Assembly (NCBI GenBank): GCA_964419605.1
Contig: CAYQQM010000010.1
Coordinates: 1-64,000 of the forward strand
Reading direction: 5' to 3'
DNA: 64,000 bases
Source of the DNA: JABFXX01 sp964419605
GTDB taxonomy: Bacteria > Myxococcota_A > Polyangia > Haliangiales > Haliangiaceae
In this document: one piece after another, positions 1 through 7,201 of the stretch
Layout: each line of letters begins with the position of its first letter
How positions within the stretch are numbered: position 1 is the first letter of the stretch
Translations under genes and position numbers: made by a program
Notes under the pieces: model-generated
Database searches by the model: none
What the model saw: the letters and a program-made list of their open reading frames with translations, nothing else
Told to the model about the DNA's origin: nothing

Positions 1-825
1 CGTCGCATAGGCCTTGGTGATGCCGACGACTGCATCGATGTGGGTCGGCCCAATGCCCGCACTCTGACACGCGCCCGCGGCGATCGTCGACGAAGAGGTC
101 ACGTACGGATACGTGCCGTGATCGAGATCCAGCAGGCAGCCTTGCGCCCCCTCGAAGAGCACGTGACTGCCGCGAGCGATCGCGTTCGCGACGTGCCGCC
201 CCGCGTCGCCCGTGTAGGGCCGCAAGCGCTCACCCGCGGCGATAGCTTCGCCGATCCAGCGTTCAACTTCGGCACTGGTCGGAGCCGCTCCGCCCAGATG
301 GGCGATAACAGGCGCCAGGTCGTCGAGATTGGCTGCCACGAGCGCCGCAAGCCGCGTTGGCCGCAGTAGATCTCGCACGCGAATGCCTCGCCGCGCCGCT
401 TTCATTTCATAGGCGGGGCCGATACCGCGTCGCGTCGTTCCGATGGCGCGGCCGCTCTTGGCGCTGCGATCTTCGCGCAGGCCATCGACCAATTTGTGGT
501 ACGGCAAAATCACATGCGCACCAAGGCCGATGAGCAGCTCATTCTGCATCAGCAGCCCTCGCGCCTGACACTGCGCCACTTCGTCGAGCAAGGTATGGGG
601 GTCGATCACCATCCCGTCGCCGAGAACGCACGCCTTTCCCGGATGACACACCCCGGAAGGAACCAAGTGCGTAACCAACTTTGCTCCGTCGATCACTAAC
701 GTGTGACCCGCATTGGCGCCGCCGCCGTAGCGCACGACAACATCTGCGCGCTCGGTGAACAGATCGACAACTTTGCCTTTACCTTCATCTCCCCACTGGG
801 CGCCAACAACGATAACGACTGACAT
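1..825 (-). CDS. purA: Adenylosuccinate synthetase, 3' part beyond window
   Basis: Catalyses GTP-dependent formation of adenylosuccinate from IMP and aspartate, the first committed step to AMP, in the cytosol. My reverse-strand translation from the ATG at 825 gives the family N-terminus, with the GTP-binding loop GDEGKGK at residues 12-18 and NAGHT about 30 residues later; TTRRGIGPAY and the FEGAQG loop follow. The frame stays open to base 1, so about 275 of the usual ~430 residues are present and the C-terminus lies outside. The start codon directly abuts the stop codon of hisZ (TAG then ATG with no gap), so the two are almost certainly co-translated; hisZ-purA is a common pairing in Proteobacteria. 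Confidence 0.96.
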   Translation of the reverse strand, partial: MSVVIVVGAQWGDEGKGKVVDLFTERADVVVRYGGGANAGHTLVIDGAKLVTHLVPSGVCHPGKACVLGDGMVIDPHTLLDEVAQCQARGLLMQNELLIGLGAHVILPYHKLVDGLREDRSAKSGRAIGTTRRGIGPAYEMKAARRGIRVRDLLRPTRLAALVAANLDDLAPVIAHLGGAAPTSAEVERWIGEAIAAGERLRPYTGDAGRHVANAIARGSHVLFEGAQGCLLDLDHGTYPYVTSSSTIAAGACQSAGIGPTHIDAVVGITKAYAT

Positions 826-2055
826 CTATCCCCTAAGTAGCGCGATTAACGGGGCGATGTCGCCCGCTCTGGCCGCTTGGATCTGCGTTGTGGCGGAATG
901 TTCGCTGCCATCGGCCCGGATCGCGCGCCCTCCTGCGATCGCGGCATCAAATCCGACCGCCCTCAGCCACTCAGCGCAGATTTCGGGGGTTTCGAGCATT
1001 GCGCTCTGGCACACCACGCGAAGACCCTGCGCGCGGAGAATCGGCGCCAAGTCTGGGTCGCTCACGGCCACCCCCGGGGAACCCGTTGGCACGGCAATGC
1101 CCGTGGAACGCTGGGCCTGCGCAACCGCTTCCAAGTCGATCGCAAATCCAACGGCGCGCGCGGACCGCCCGTAGCGGCCGATCAGCTGATCATAGCGGCC
1201 GCCGCGAAGAATTGCGTCGGGCGCGCCCCCGGCGTAGGCCGCGAAGCGAATCCCGGTGTAGTAGTCAAAGCCGCGGAGGTCGCCGAAATCCACTGTGACC
1301 CCGCGAAGTCCAGATGCAAGCTCCTCGACGTGAGCGAGCGCTTCGTTCACCGCTTCCGGCCACGCCAGCTTGCGGGCGCGCGCGATCGTGGCACCCGCCG
1401 GGCCCCACAGCCCCACCAGCGCCTCGGCCAATGGACGTACGAATTCGGGGAGCCGCTGCGATGCTGCTCTCGCAGCTGCGCGATCCTTGCGGGAGATCGC
1501 AGAAATCACCGCCTGGCGGGCGTCGTCGTCGGGCGCAGAATCGAGCACGAACCGCGCGGGTGCGACATGGCCGACGTCGAGCTGGGTTTCGCTAAGCGCC
1601 AACCGACCGAGTACGGCGGTTGCCAGGGCAAGCACTTCTGCATCGGCTTCCGATTGCGGCGCATCGACGAGCTCAATCCCCGCCTGCAGAATTTCCCGCT
1701 GCCCTGCCTCGCCGGCAAGGCGGGTGACTGCCCCTTCGTAGCAAAGCCGGATGGGTCCTGGCACGGCCGCCATCCGCGTTGCAACGATGCGCGCGATCTG
1801 CGGCGTAATGTCCGGCCGAAGCGCTACCACTTCGCCACTCGCCGGCTCGACAAACCGAATGGCCGCAGCTTTCGCACCGGCGCCAAGGCCGCGCTCCAGC
1901 ACATCCGCACACTCAAACGCAGGCGTAATGATCTGCGCGTAGCCCCACGCCTCGAACAGCTCCGTAACCTGCCCAGCCAAAAACCGACGCCGCGCCGCGG
2001 CGCGCGGCAAGAAGTCGCGAACTCCTGAAGGAAGGCGAATGGGCGGCAGAGTCAC
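826..2055 (-). CDS. hisZ: ATP phosphoribosyltransferase regulatory subunit HisZ
   Basis: HisZ is a catalytically dead histidyl-tRNA synthetase paralogue that binds short-form HisG and makes it responsive to histidine. The protein has the class II synthetase core: LPSGVRDFLP near the N-terminus, LRPDITPQIAR (motif 2 region, about residues 79-89), RGFDYYTGIRF and GGRYDQL (motif 3 region). It is about 410 residues from the GTG at 2055, which puts VTLPPIRLPSG at the start; the frame is open to 2133, but that would overlap the preceding gene by 56 bases and add residues unlike the family. A true HisS would be longer with an anticodon-binding domain, which I do not see, and the purA neighbour favours HisZ. 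HisG is not in the window. Confidence 0.88.
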   Translation of the reverse strand: MTLPPIRLPSGVRDFLPRAAARRRFLAGQVTELFEAWGYAQIITPAFECADVLERGLGAGAKAAAIRFVEPASGEVVALRPDITPQIARIVATRMAAVPGPIRLCYEGAVTRLAGEAGQREILQAGIELVDAPQSEADAEVLALATAVLGRLALSETQLDVGHVAPARFVLDSAPDDDARQAVISAISRKDRAAARAASQRLPEFVRPLAEALVGLWGPAGATIARARKLAWPEAVNEALAHVEELASGLRGVTVDFGDLRGFDYYTGIRFAAYAGGAPDAILRGGRYDQLIGRYGRSARAVGFAIDLEAVAQAQRSTGIAVPTGSPGVAVSDPDLAPILRAQGLRVVCQSAMLETPEICAEWLRAVGFDAAIAGGRAIRADGSEHSATTQIQAARAGDIAPLIALLRG

Positions 2056-2077
2056 AGCGGGTAGTTTATAGCGCGAG

Positions 2078-2875
2078 TCACACCGGATTTGCGGTGGGAA
2101 CAAATTCGGCGTCGATCCCGGGGAATCGCGCACGCAATTCTGTGGCGAGGCGCATCGGACCGAAGACCTCGGTCGCTACGTGTCCGGCTGCGACCAGGGT
2201 AATTTGAAGTTCGCGCGCTACGTCGCTGGCGCGCTCAGCCAGCTCACCCGTAACGAACAGATCGCAACCGACCGCCGCGGCGGCTTCCAGCAGATCCGAC
2301 GCGCTTCCGGAACACAACCCGACTTTGCGGACCTGCTCCGGCCCAAAAGGAAACGTGAATCTCAGTGGCGCACCACCCAACACCGAGGAGGCAACCCGCG
2401 CGATCGCCGCGTCGCGCGTCAGCGGCTCAGGCCACCGACCGGCGACGCCTAACGCGATTCCCTTGACGTCGCCAAATGCCTCGCGCTGGTGCTCCAGGCC
2501 GAGTGCATCGGCGAGTCCCGCGTTGTTTCCTAGTTTGGGATGAAAATCGAGAGGTAAATGATAGGCCGCAAGTGAAACATCGTTGGCTAACAAAAGCTTC
2601 AAACGGCGACGCAGCGGACCAGCGACCCTCGCGATCCCGGGATTCCACACCAATCCGTGATGAACCACGATGAGGTCCGCTTTGCGCTCGACCGCCCGAC
2701 CGATCAACTCGGCCGAGGCGGACACTCCAGTGACGACCGTAGAGACCTGCTCCGCTCCCTCAACCTGTAGCCCATTGGGCCCGTAGTCGCGAAACCGCCC
2801 GATCTCAAGCACCGCATCGAGGTGGCCTACTACGTCGCGAAGTGGAAACGGCACGAGGCGCACATGGTACGCCAT
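2078..2875 (-). CDS. Nif3-like dinuclear metal center protein
   Basis: Member of the Nif3/YbgI/DUF34 family, which form hexameric rings with two metal ions per subunit; the molecular function is not settled and the label GTP cyclohydrolase I type 2 is a database tradition. Family marks visible: DYGPNGLQVEG near residue 32, the metal-ligand motif VHHGL (about 73-77), YHLPLDFHPKLGNNAGLA (the H and D ligands), and the C-terminal GHVATEVFG. The length, 265 residues, is normal for the short bacterial form. It is followed by hisZ in the same direction after 22 bases, so they may form an operon. Confidence 0.9.
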   Translation of the reverse strand: MAYHVRLVPFPLRDVVGHLDAVLEIGRFRDYGPNGLQVEGAEQVSTVVTGVSASAELIGRAVERKADLIVVHHGLVWNPGIARVAGPLRRRLKLLLANDVSLAAYHLPLDFHPKLGNNAGLADALGLEHQREAFGDVKGIALGVAGRWPEPLTRDAAIARVASSVLGGAPLRFTFPFGPEQVRKVGLCSGSASDLLEAAAAVGCDLFVTGELAERASDVARELQITLVAAGHVATEVFGPMRLATELRARFPGIDAEFVPTANPV

Positions 2876-3035
2876 CTTGGCCGCGCCGTTTGTGAAGTTT
2901 GCGGTTGCGTGGATGAATCGCTGTCTCGGCGAACGTCATGGTTCACGTCAGCCAGATCGTAAATTCTATATAGGCATTGAATTGACGTGCGTGGATCGGA
3001 TGTCTATGGAAGTCCCTGACGAGGGAGGAGCAACG

Positions 3036-3194
3036 ATGCCAGGCGGGATGGATTGGTCGCGAGAACGATTGATTTGCCCATTCGCGGGCCCTAAGGTCGG
3101 CCCCCATGAGAAGCTTCGTTTTCGTCACTGCCCTAGCCGCAGCCGCCTGTTCCTCGTCGAGCACCAAACCCGCTACAACGGCGCAGGCACATGA
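3036..3194 (+). CDS. Possible small upstream ORF overlapping the rhodanese gene
   Basis: A 52-codon ORF starts at an ATG preceded by a near-ideal Shine-Dalgarno (GGAGGAG at 3024-3030, five-base spacer) and runs into the first 89 bases of the rhodanese lipoprotein gene in a different frame. The rhodanese ATG at 3106 has only a weak purine stretch. The peptide (MPGGMDWSRERLIC...) has no recognisable domain. It could be a leader ORF delivering ribosomes to the next start, a real small protein, or a chance ORF. The only strong evidence is the ribosome binding site. Confidence 0.2.
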   Translation: MPGGMDWSRERLICPFAGPKVGPHEKLRFRHCPSRSRLFLVEHQTRYNGAGT

Positions 3195-3525
3195 GGCCAG
3201 CATCCCGTCCGTAACGGTCGAAGAACTGGATGCCAAGCTCGCCGCCGGGAGTTCCCAAGCCGTCGACGCCAATCTTGACGAAACGCGCAAGAAACTTGGC
3301 GTCGTCCCTGGCGCGGTCCTGCTGAGCGACAGCCAGAATTTTCAGCTGGCAGAGCTTCCCGCCGACAAGAGCAAAGAGCTGGTGTTCTACTGTGCAAACC
3401 AACAGTGTGGCGCCTCTCATCAGGCGGCTGCCAAAGCGATCACCGCCGGCTACAGCAACGTTCGCGTCATGCCGGACGGGATTGCCGGCTGGGTGAAAGC
3501 GGGCAAGAAGACTCAATCGATGTGA
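3106..3525 (+). CDS. Rhodanese-like domain lipoprotein
   Basis: A 139-residue envelope protein. The N-terminus is a short hydrophobic signal ending in a lipobox-like AAAAC with Cys15 as the predicted lipid anchor. Residues ~35-135 fit one rhodanese (sulfurtransferase) domain: VTVEELDAKLAAG at the start, a central VFYCANQQCGAS loop with Cys96 as probable active-site cysteine, and GIAGWVKAG at the end. The position usually read as D(V/A)R is VDANLDET, so the substrate may be unusual. It stands alone, convergent with the downstream epimerase gene across a 38-base AT-rich spacer. Physiological role unknown. Confidence 0.8.
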   Translation: MRSFVFVTALAAAACSSSSTKPATTAQAHEASIPSVTVEELDAKLAAGSSQAVDANLDETRKKLGVVPGAVLLSDSQNFQLAELPADKSKELVFYCANQQCGASHQAAAKAITAGYSNVRVMPDGIAGWVKAGKKTQSM

Positions 3526-3563
3526 GGTTGACCAAGCGATTAAGTATATATAATTATTAATAG

Positions 3564-4487
3564 TTATAGGACCGTGGCGCGCAGGCCATCGACGAGCGCG
3601 GTCTGTGCTGTCACGCCAAACAATTCGCGAAGCCGATCGACGCGCGCACAAGAGCGCTGAATTTCGCCGGCACGCGCTGGCGCATGGCGAATTTCGGAGC
3701 CACCGCCGCACAGCTTGGCCACTGTTTGTGCCAGCTCAAGCACGGTAACTTCGCCACCGGTGCCAATATTGACGATCGCGCGCGAGTTTTTGTCTTGCAG
3801 CGCCGCCGCAATCGCCCGCACCACATCGCCGACGTACACAAAATCCCGCGTTTGTTGGCCAGTTCCAAACACGGTTAGCGGCAAGTTCGACCGCGCCCGA
3901 TCGATGAAAATCGAAATCACACCCGAATACGGGCTCGTGGGATCCTGGCGGGGGCCGTAGACATTGAAGAACCGCAACGCGGTCGTTGGAACACCGTGAA
4001 CGGCAGCGTAGTAATCGAGAGCAAACTCCGACGCGAGTTTGTCGATGCCGTACGGAGAGATCGGCTGGCATACCGCCGTTTCGGATACAGGAATTTCAGC
4101 GCCATCTCCGTACACCGCGGCCGACGACGCGAAGACCACTTTCTTCACGCCCAGCGCTCGCGCGTATTCCAGTACGTGCAGCATGCCACCGTAGTTCACC
4201 TGCATGTCCACAAGCGGATTTTGGACGGAATGTACGACCGAAACTTGAGCTGCGAGGTGCACGATGCGATCGATTGCGCCGTGCCGAGCTAGTGCCGCAA
4301 AGATGCCGTGGCCGACGTCGCAAACCTCGACTGATAAATTCTTGTGTTCAGCCCAATGCGCAAGATTTGCGCGCTTGCCGGTGGAAAAGTTGTCGAGAAC
4401 GACTACTCGATGGCCGGCGGTTAGCAGATGATCCACAACGTGCGACCCGATGAAGCCAGCACCGCCAGTAACGACCACGGTCTCCAA
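3564..4487 (-). CDS. NAD-dependent sugar-nucleotide epimerase (GalE-like SDR)
   Basis: Extended short-chain dehydrogenase/reductase of 307 residues. It has the NAD-binding loop TGGAGFIG at 7-14, DNFSTGKR after the second strand, the catalytic serines at 121-122 (FASSAAVYG) and the YxxxK pair Tyr146/Lys150 (SPYGIDK). RFFNVYGPRQDP and the REF-like RDFVYVGDV segment are typical of UDP-glucose/UDP-GlcNAc 4-epimerase relatives. The exact substrate cannot be read from sequence. The start is a TTG at 4487; a GTG three codons later is possible. The gene is divergent from the LuxR-type regulator across 124 bases, which should hold both promoters. Confidence 0.9.
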   Translation of the reverse strand: METVVVTGGAGFIGSHVVDHLLTAGHRVVVLDNFSTGKRANLAHWAEHKNLSVEVCDVGHGIFAALARHGAIDRIVHLAAQVSVVHSVQNPLVDMQVNYGGMLHVLEYARALGVKKVVFASSAAVYGDGAEIPVSETAVCQPISPYGIDKLASEFALDYYAAVHGVPTTALRFFNVYGPRQDPTSPYSGVISIFIDRARSNLPLTVFGTGQQTRDFVYVGDVVRAIAAALQDKNSRAIVNIGTGGEVTVLELAQTVAKLCGGGSEIRHAPARAGEIQRSCARVDRLRELFGVTAQTALVDGLRATVL

Positions 4488-4596
4488 GCCGCCATTTTAG
4501 GGCCGGGGACTTGTCAACTCAATCGCTGTGGCCGCCGATCCAATCGAGTGACCACAAACTATTCTCTTCGGCTCAAGTATTGCTAGGGTTTACCTG

Positions 4597-4606
4597 AAAG
4601 GGGGGA
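4597..4606 (+). promoter_or_regulatory. Strong ribosome binding site of the LuxR-type regulator
   Basis: A run of AAAGGGGGGA ends five bases before the ATG at 4612 and fixes that start. Confidence 0.6.
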
Positions 4607-4611
4607 CTAGG

Positions 4612-5220
4612 ATGATCCGACTCGGACTCTCAGACGGGCATAGCATCGTACGATGGGCGCTAGCTGAAGCTCTTCGTAAAGCCGAAGACATCGAAGTAGT
4701 TGGAGAAGCGGGCACTGCAGAGCAGACGCTTGCGATGATTTTCGACCACCACCCCGACGTCCTACTACTCGACGTAAACTTGCCCGATCGCACGGGATTC
4801 GAGGTTCTCGCCGACCTAAATCAGATCGACACGGCGCCGCTTACGATCGTGCTCTCGGGGCATTCCGAGCCCGGTTACCCCTCCCGCGCGATCGCCGCAG
4901 GGGCCCACGGGTACATCAGTAAATCCGCTACGCCGCAAGAGTTGCTCGATGCGATTCGCGCCGTCAGTCGTGGTGAGCAGGTGGTTCCCGGCGACGTCGA
5001 TCTCACCGGCGAGCATCCGACCGCGGTCCTAACGGCTCGAGAGCAACAGGTCATGGAGATGCTGTCGCGCGGCATGACCAATCGCGAAATTGCCGAGTAC
5101 CTCGCCATAAGTATCAAAACGGTCGATACGCATCGCGGCCACGTGTTGAAAAAGCTCGGGCTGCGCAACAACTCCGAGCTCACTCGGTTTGCGGTGAAGC
5201 ACGGATACGTGAGCGTCTAG
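4612..5220 (+). CDS. NarL/FixJ-family response regulator
   Basis: Cytosolic two-component transcription regulator, 202 residues. The receiver domain (1-~120) has phospho-acceptor Asp54 (LLLDVNLPDR), Lys104 (YISKSA) and only one clear residue of the acidic pair (Asp8; the usual DDH reads SDGH). The C-terminal LuxR-type helix-turn-helix (~138-198) has LTAREQQVMEML and NREIAEYLAISIKTVDTHRGHVLKKL. No sensor kinase is adjacent. The 64-codon gene begins four bases after its stop, so it may be co-transcribed with the nucleotidyltransferase pair. Confidence 0.93.
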   Translation: MIRLGLSDGHSIVRWALAEALRKAEDIEVVGEAGTAEQTLAMIFDHHPDVLLLDVNLPDRTGFEVLADLNQIDTAPLTIVLSGHSEPGYPSRAIAAGAHGYISKSATPQELLDAIRAVSRGEQVVPGDVDLTGEHPTAVLTAREQQVMEMLSRGMTNREIAEYLAISIKTVDTHRGHVLKKLGLRNNSELTRFAVKHGYVSV

Positions 5221-5224
5221 ACTC

Positions 5225-5419
5225 GTGGACCGACCATCGCCCGAGCAGGTGGCGCGCTATTGCGCGATGACTCCGAACGAGCGGTGGCAGCAAGCTCAAG
5301 CATTGTATTGGACGGCCCGGCGACTTCGCGAGGCGTACGAGCGGTCGCTTCACCCGACCTGGAGCGACACAGAGATCGCCGAACACGTGCGACGGACATT
5401 CCTACGTGCATCAACCTGA
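5225..5419 (+). CDS. Small helical protein paired with a nucleotidyltransferase (possible antitoxin)
   Basis: A 64-residue acidic/basic helical protein from a GTG start four bases after the regulator. The pattern MTPNERWQQAQALYW...RREAYERSLHPTWSDTEIAEHVRRTFL resembles the short proteins often encoded directly upstream of nucleotidyltransferase-fold genes in many bacteria (from memory, not searched). Its end overlaps the start of that gene by 14 bases, suggesting translational coupling. By context it could be the antitoxin or regulatory partner of the next gene; no DNA-binding motif is evident. Confidence 0.65.
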   Translation: MDRPSPEQVARYCAMTPNERWQQAQALYWTARRLREAYERSLHPTWSDTEIAEHVRRTFLRAST

Positions 5420-5981
5420 TTCGATCCTGCCGTTCATCACGAGACTCACCGCGCTCGGGGTACCGTATTTTGTAACCGGCAGCGTAGCTGGCACTTTATA
5501 CGGAGAGCCACGGCTCACCCACGACATCGACCTGGTCGTTGTGCTTACAGCTCGAGATGTCGACCGATTTGTCGCAGCGTTTCCCCTCGATGAGTTTTAT
5601 TGCCCTCCGAACGACGTGCTAGCCATTGAAGTGCGCAGAGGCCAACGAGGACATTGCAACGTGATCCATCACGCAACCGGCTTTAAGGCCGACATCTACG
5701 TGGCCTTCGACGAACTCCATCGCTGGGCGATGGAACGGCGCCGCGAGATCGACGTTTCGGGATGCATGGTAGTTGTGGCGCCGATCGAGTACGTGATCGT
5801 GCGAAAGCTTGAATACTTCCGAGAAGGCGGATCCGAGAAACATCTTCGCGATATTCGCTCGATGCTCGAGGTTTCCGCGTCGATTGTCGATTTTGTCGAG
5901 CTGGATCGATGGATCGGCACGCGCGGGTTGCTCGCCGAATGGCATCGGATCGGCTGGCAGCAGCCTCCAACAGCGCGTTAG
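5406..5981 (+). CDS. Nucleotidyltransferase-fold protein (AbiEii/MNT-like), possible toxin
   Basis: A 191-residue protein of the DNA polymerase beta-like nucleotidyltransferase superfamily. Visible signature: GS at 25-26 followed by the metal-binding HDID (Asp40, Asp42) and a later acidic residue Asp96 in FKADIYVAFD, i.e. the G[GS]...DxD...D arrangement. The C-terminal half is helical (IEYVIVRKLEYFREGG...KHLRDIRSML), as in AbiEii-like and related minimal nucleotidyltransferases. The GTG start overlaps the preceding 64-residue gene. It may be the toxic or modifying half of a toxin-antitoxin pair; what it modifies (tRNA, protein or antibiotic) cannot be read from sequence. Confidence 0.8.
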   Translation: MHQPDSILPFITRLTALGVPYFVTGSVAGTLYGEPRLTHDIDLVVVLTARDVDRFVAAFPLDEFYCPPNDVLAIEVRRGQRGHCNVIHHATGFKADIYVAFDELHRWAMERRREIDVSGCMVVVAPIEYVIVRKLEYFREGGSEKHLRDIRSMLEVSASIVDFVELDRWIGTRGLLAEWHRIGWQQPPTAR

Positions 5982-6040
5982 TCGAACTCGCCGAAGTTCT
6001 CGTTGAGATTTGGGATCGTACCTGTTGGGCTTGGTCTAAC

Positions 6041-7195
6041 CTAGCCTACGAGGTGCCGACGAAGGCGCTGCGCGAGTGCATCGATCGTCACATCGGAGAG
6101 GAGCTCCGCGACCTGAGTGCGATGGGCGTTCCACCGCGCCGCCAGCGACTCATTCCCAGCGCGGGACGGCAAAGCGACGTCGGTTCCGGGGGGAAAGGCC
6201 AACCGTCGATCGATCCCGACAAGTGCCCCGGGCAACGCAAGTAGGGTCGCCAAGCCGCGCGGGCGCTGGGCCGCGGCCTCCGCGGCAAGTACCGTAGAAA
6301 TCAGTGGCGACTTGGCATTTGACTCGCGCACGTCCAGCTCCAGCAGACACAACTCCGCGCAGAGGTGAATCAGAAACGCAGCCACAGCGCGAACGTCAGC
6401 TTGTTGCGGCGCTCGTTCCAGCATTTGCTCAAACGCCGCAGCCAAGCGAGCGGGACCTTTCACAAGTTCGTGCGGACGACCATCGGCCACGAGGCAATGG
6501 CACACGGCGCTTACGAGCTCGCGATCGCGCAAAACGAATACCGCGTCCTCCCAGTGCAACGCTGGAGCAGCCGCGTGCGAGTCGAGAAGCTGGGTTAGGG
6601 GCGAGCGTCGAAGCAGCGTAGCCACAACCGGCGCCGTATCCGGTTGCGCAAGCAACTCGTCAAACCCAACCTCGGTCGTCTCTTCATGGACGTGGCGCAG
6701 GCCTTTCCAAGCGGTCAGCCTCGGAGGCGGCCGTTGGCCGACAAATCGCGCGCGTCCTGTCCACCACGAAACCAGGGTATCTCGACGGGTCAGATGAAAC
6801 AGGTTGTGAAGCAGTGCGTGGCGGCCCAAGACGCGTGTGCGGTCGCGCGTTAACGGCCGGCTCACCATGTCGAGTGCTGCGTCGACAATGCGGCGCCGCT
6901 GCCGCTCGGTAACCGACCAAAGCGAAGCGCGCGGATGCACGAGAAACAAGGCGTTGTGGAGTCCTGCGGCCAGCGACAGGTCGTCGCCGTCGAAGAGAAA
7001 CGACGGTGGTCGCACCACGAGCGTTGAGAGCACTCCACACCGCGCCTCATCGACCGCGATCACTTCCGGCGTTGCTGAATCGAGCTCTGCCTCCCACCGC
7101 TCAAGATCTGCCATGGGGATGGGAGCGCCGACATGAAGCTCGCCACCAGCCACCAGCGGAGTGACGAACCGGGCGAGAAAGGATCCAACGTCCAT
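6041..7195 (-). CDS. Unknown protein, second gene of a two-gene operon
   Basis: A 384-residue protein, mostly helical, with no signal peptide, membrane segment or motif I can name. Notable stretches are HALLHNLFHLTRRD, SWWTGRARFVGQRPPPRLTAW and repeated Leu/Ala-rich helices at the C-terminus. The ATG lies six bases after the stop of the 514-residue gene, so the two are surely co-expressed. The pair is reminiscent of accessory proteins of AAA+/vWA ternary conflict systems, but this is a memory-based impression and no AAA+ or vWA gene is in the window. The downstream end is convergent with the nucleotidyltransferase gene. Confidence 0.75.
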   Translation of the reverse strand: MDVGSFLARFVTPLVAGGELHVGAPIPMADLERWEAELDSATPEVIAVDEARCGVLSTLVVRPPSFLFDGDDLSLAAGLHNALFLVHPRASLWSVTERQRRRIVDAALDMVSRPLTRDRTRVLGRHALLHNLFHLTRRDTLVSWWTGRARFVGQRPPPRLTAWKGLRHVHEETTEVGFDELLAQPDTAPVVATLLRRSPLTQLLDSHAAAPALHWEDAVFVLRDRELVSAVCHCLVADGRPHELVKGPARLAAAFEQMLERAPQQADVRAVAAFLIHLCAELCLLELDVRESNAKSPLISTVLAAEAAAQRPRGLATLLALPGALVGIDRRLAFPPGTDVALPSRAGNESLAARWNAHRTQVAELLSDVTIDALAQRLRRHLVG

Positions 7196-7201
7196 CGCCG
7201 A

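Noticed and set aside
877..2028. Long + strand open frame opposite hisZ
   Set aside because: It is the complement of a clearly coding hisZ frame; its translation is Arg/His-rich with no domain.
3526..3563. AT-rich spacer as a bidirectional terminator
   Set aside because: It is rich in TATATAATTATTAAT-type sequence but I could not draw a GC stem followed by a T run on either strand.
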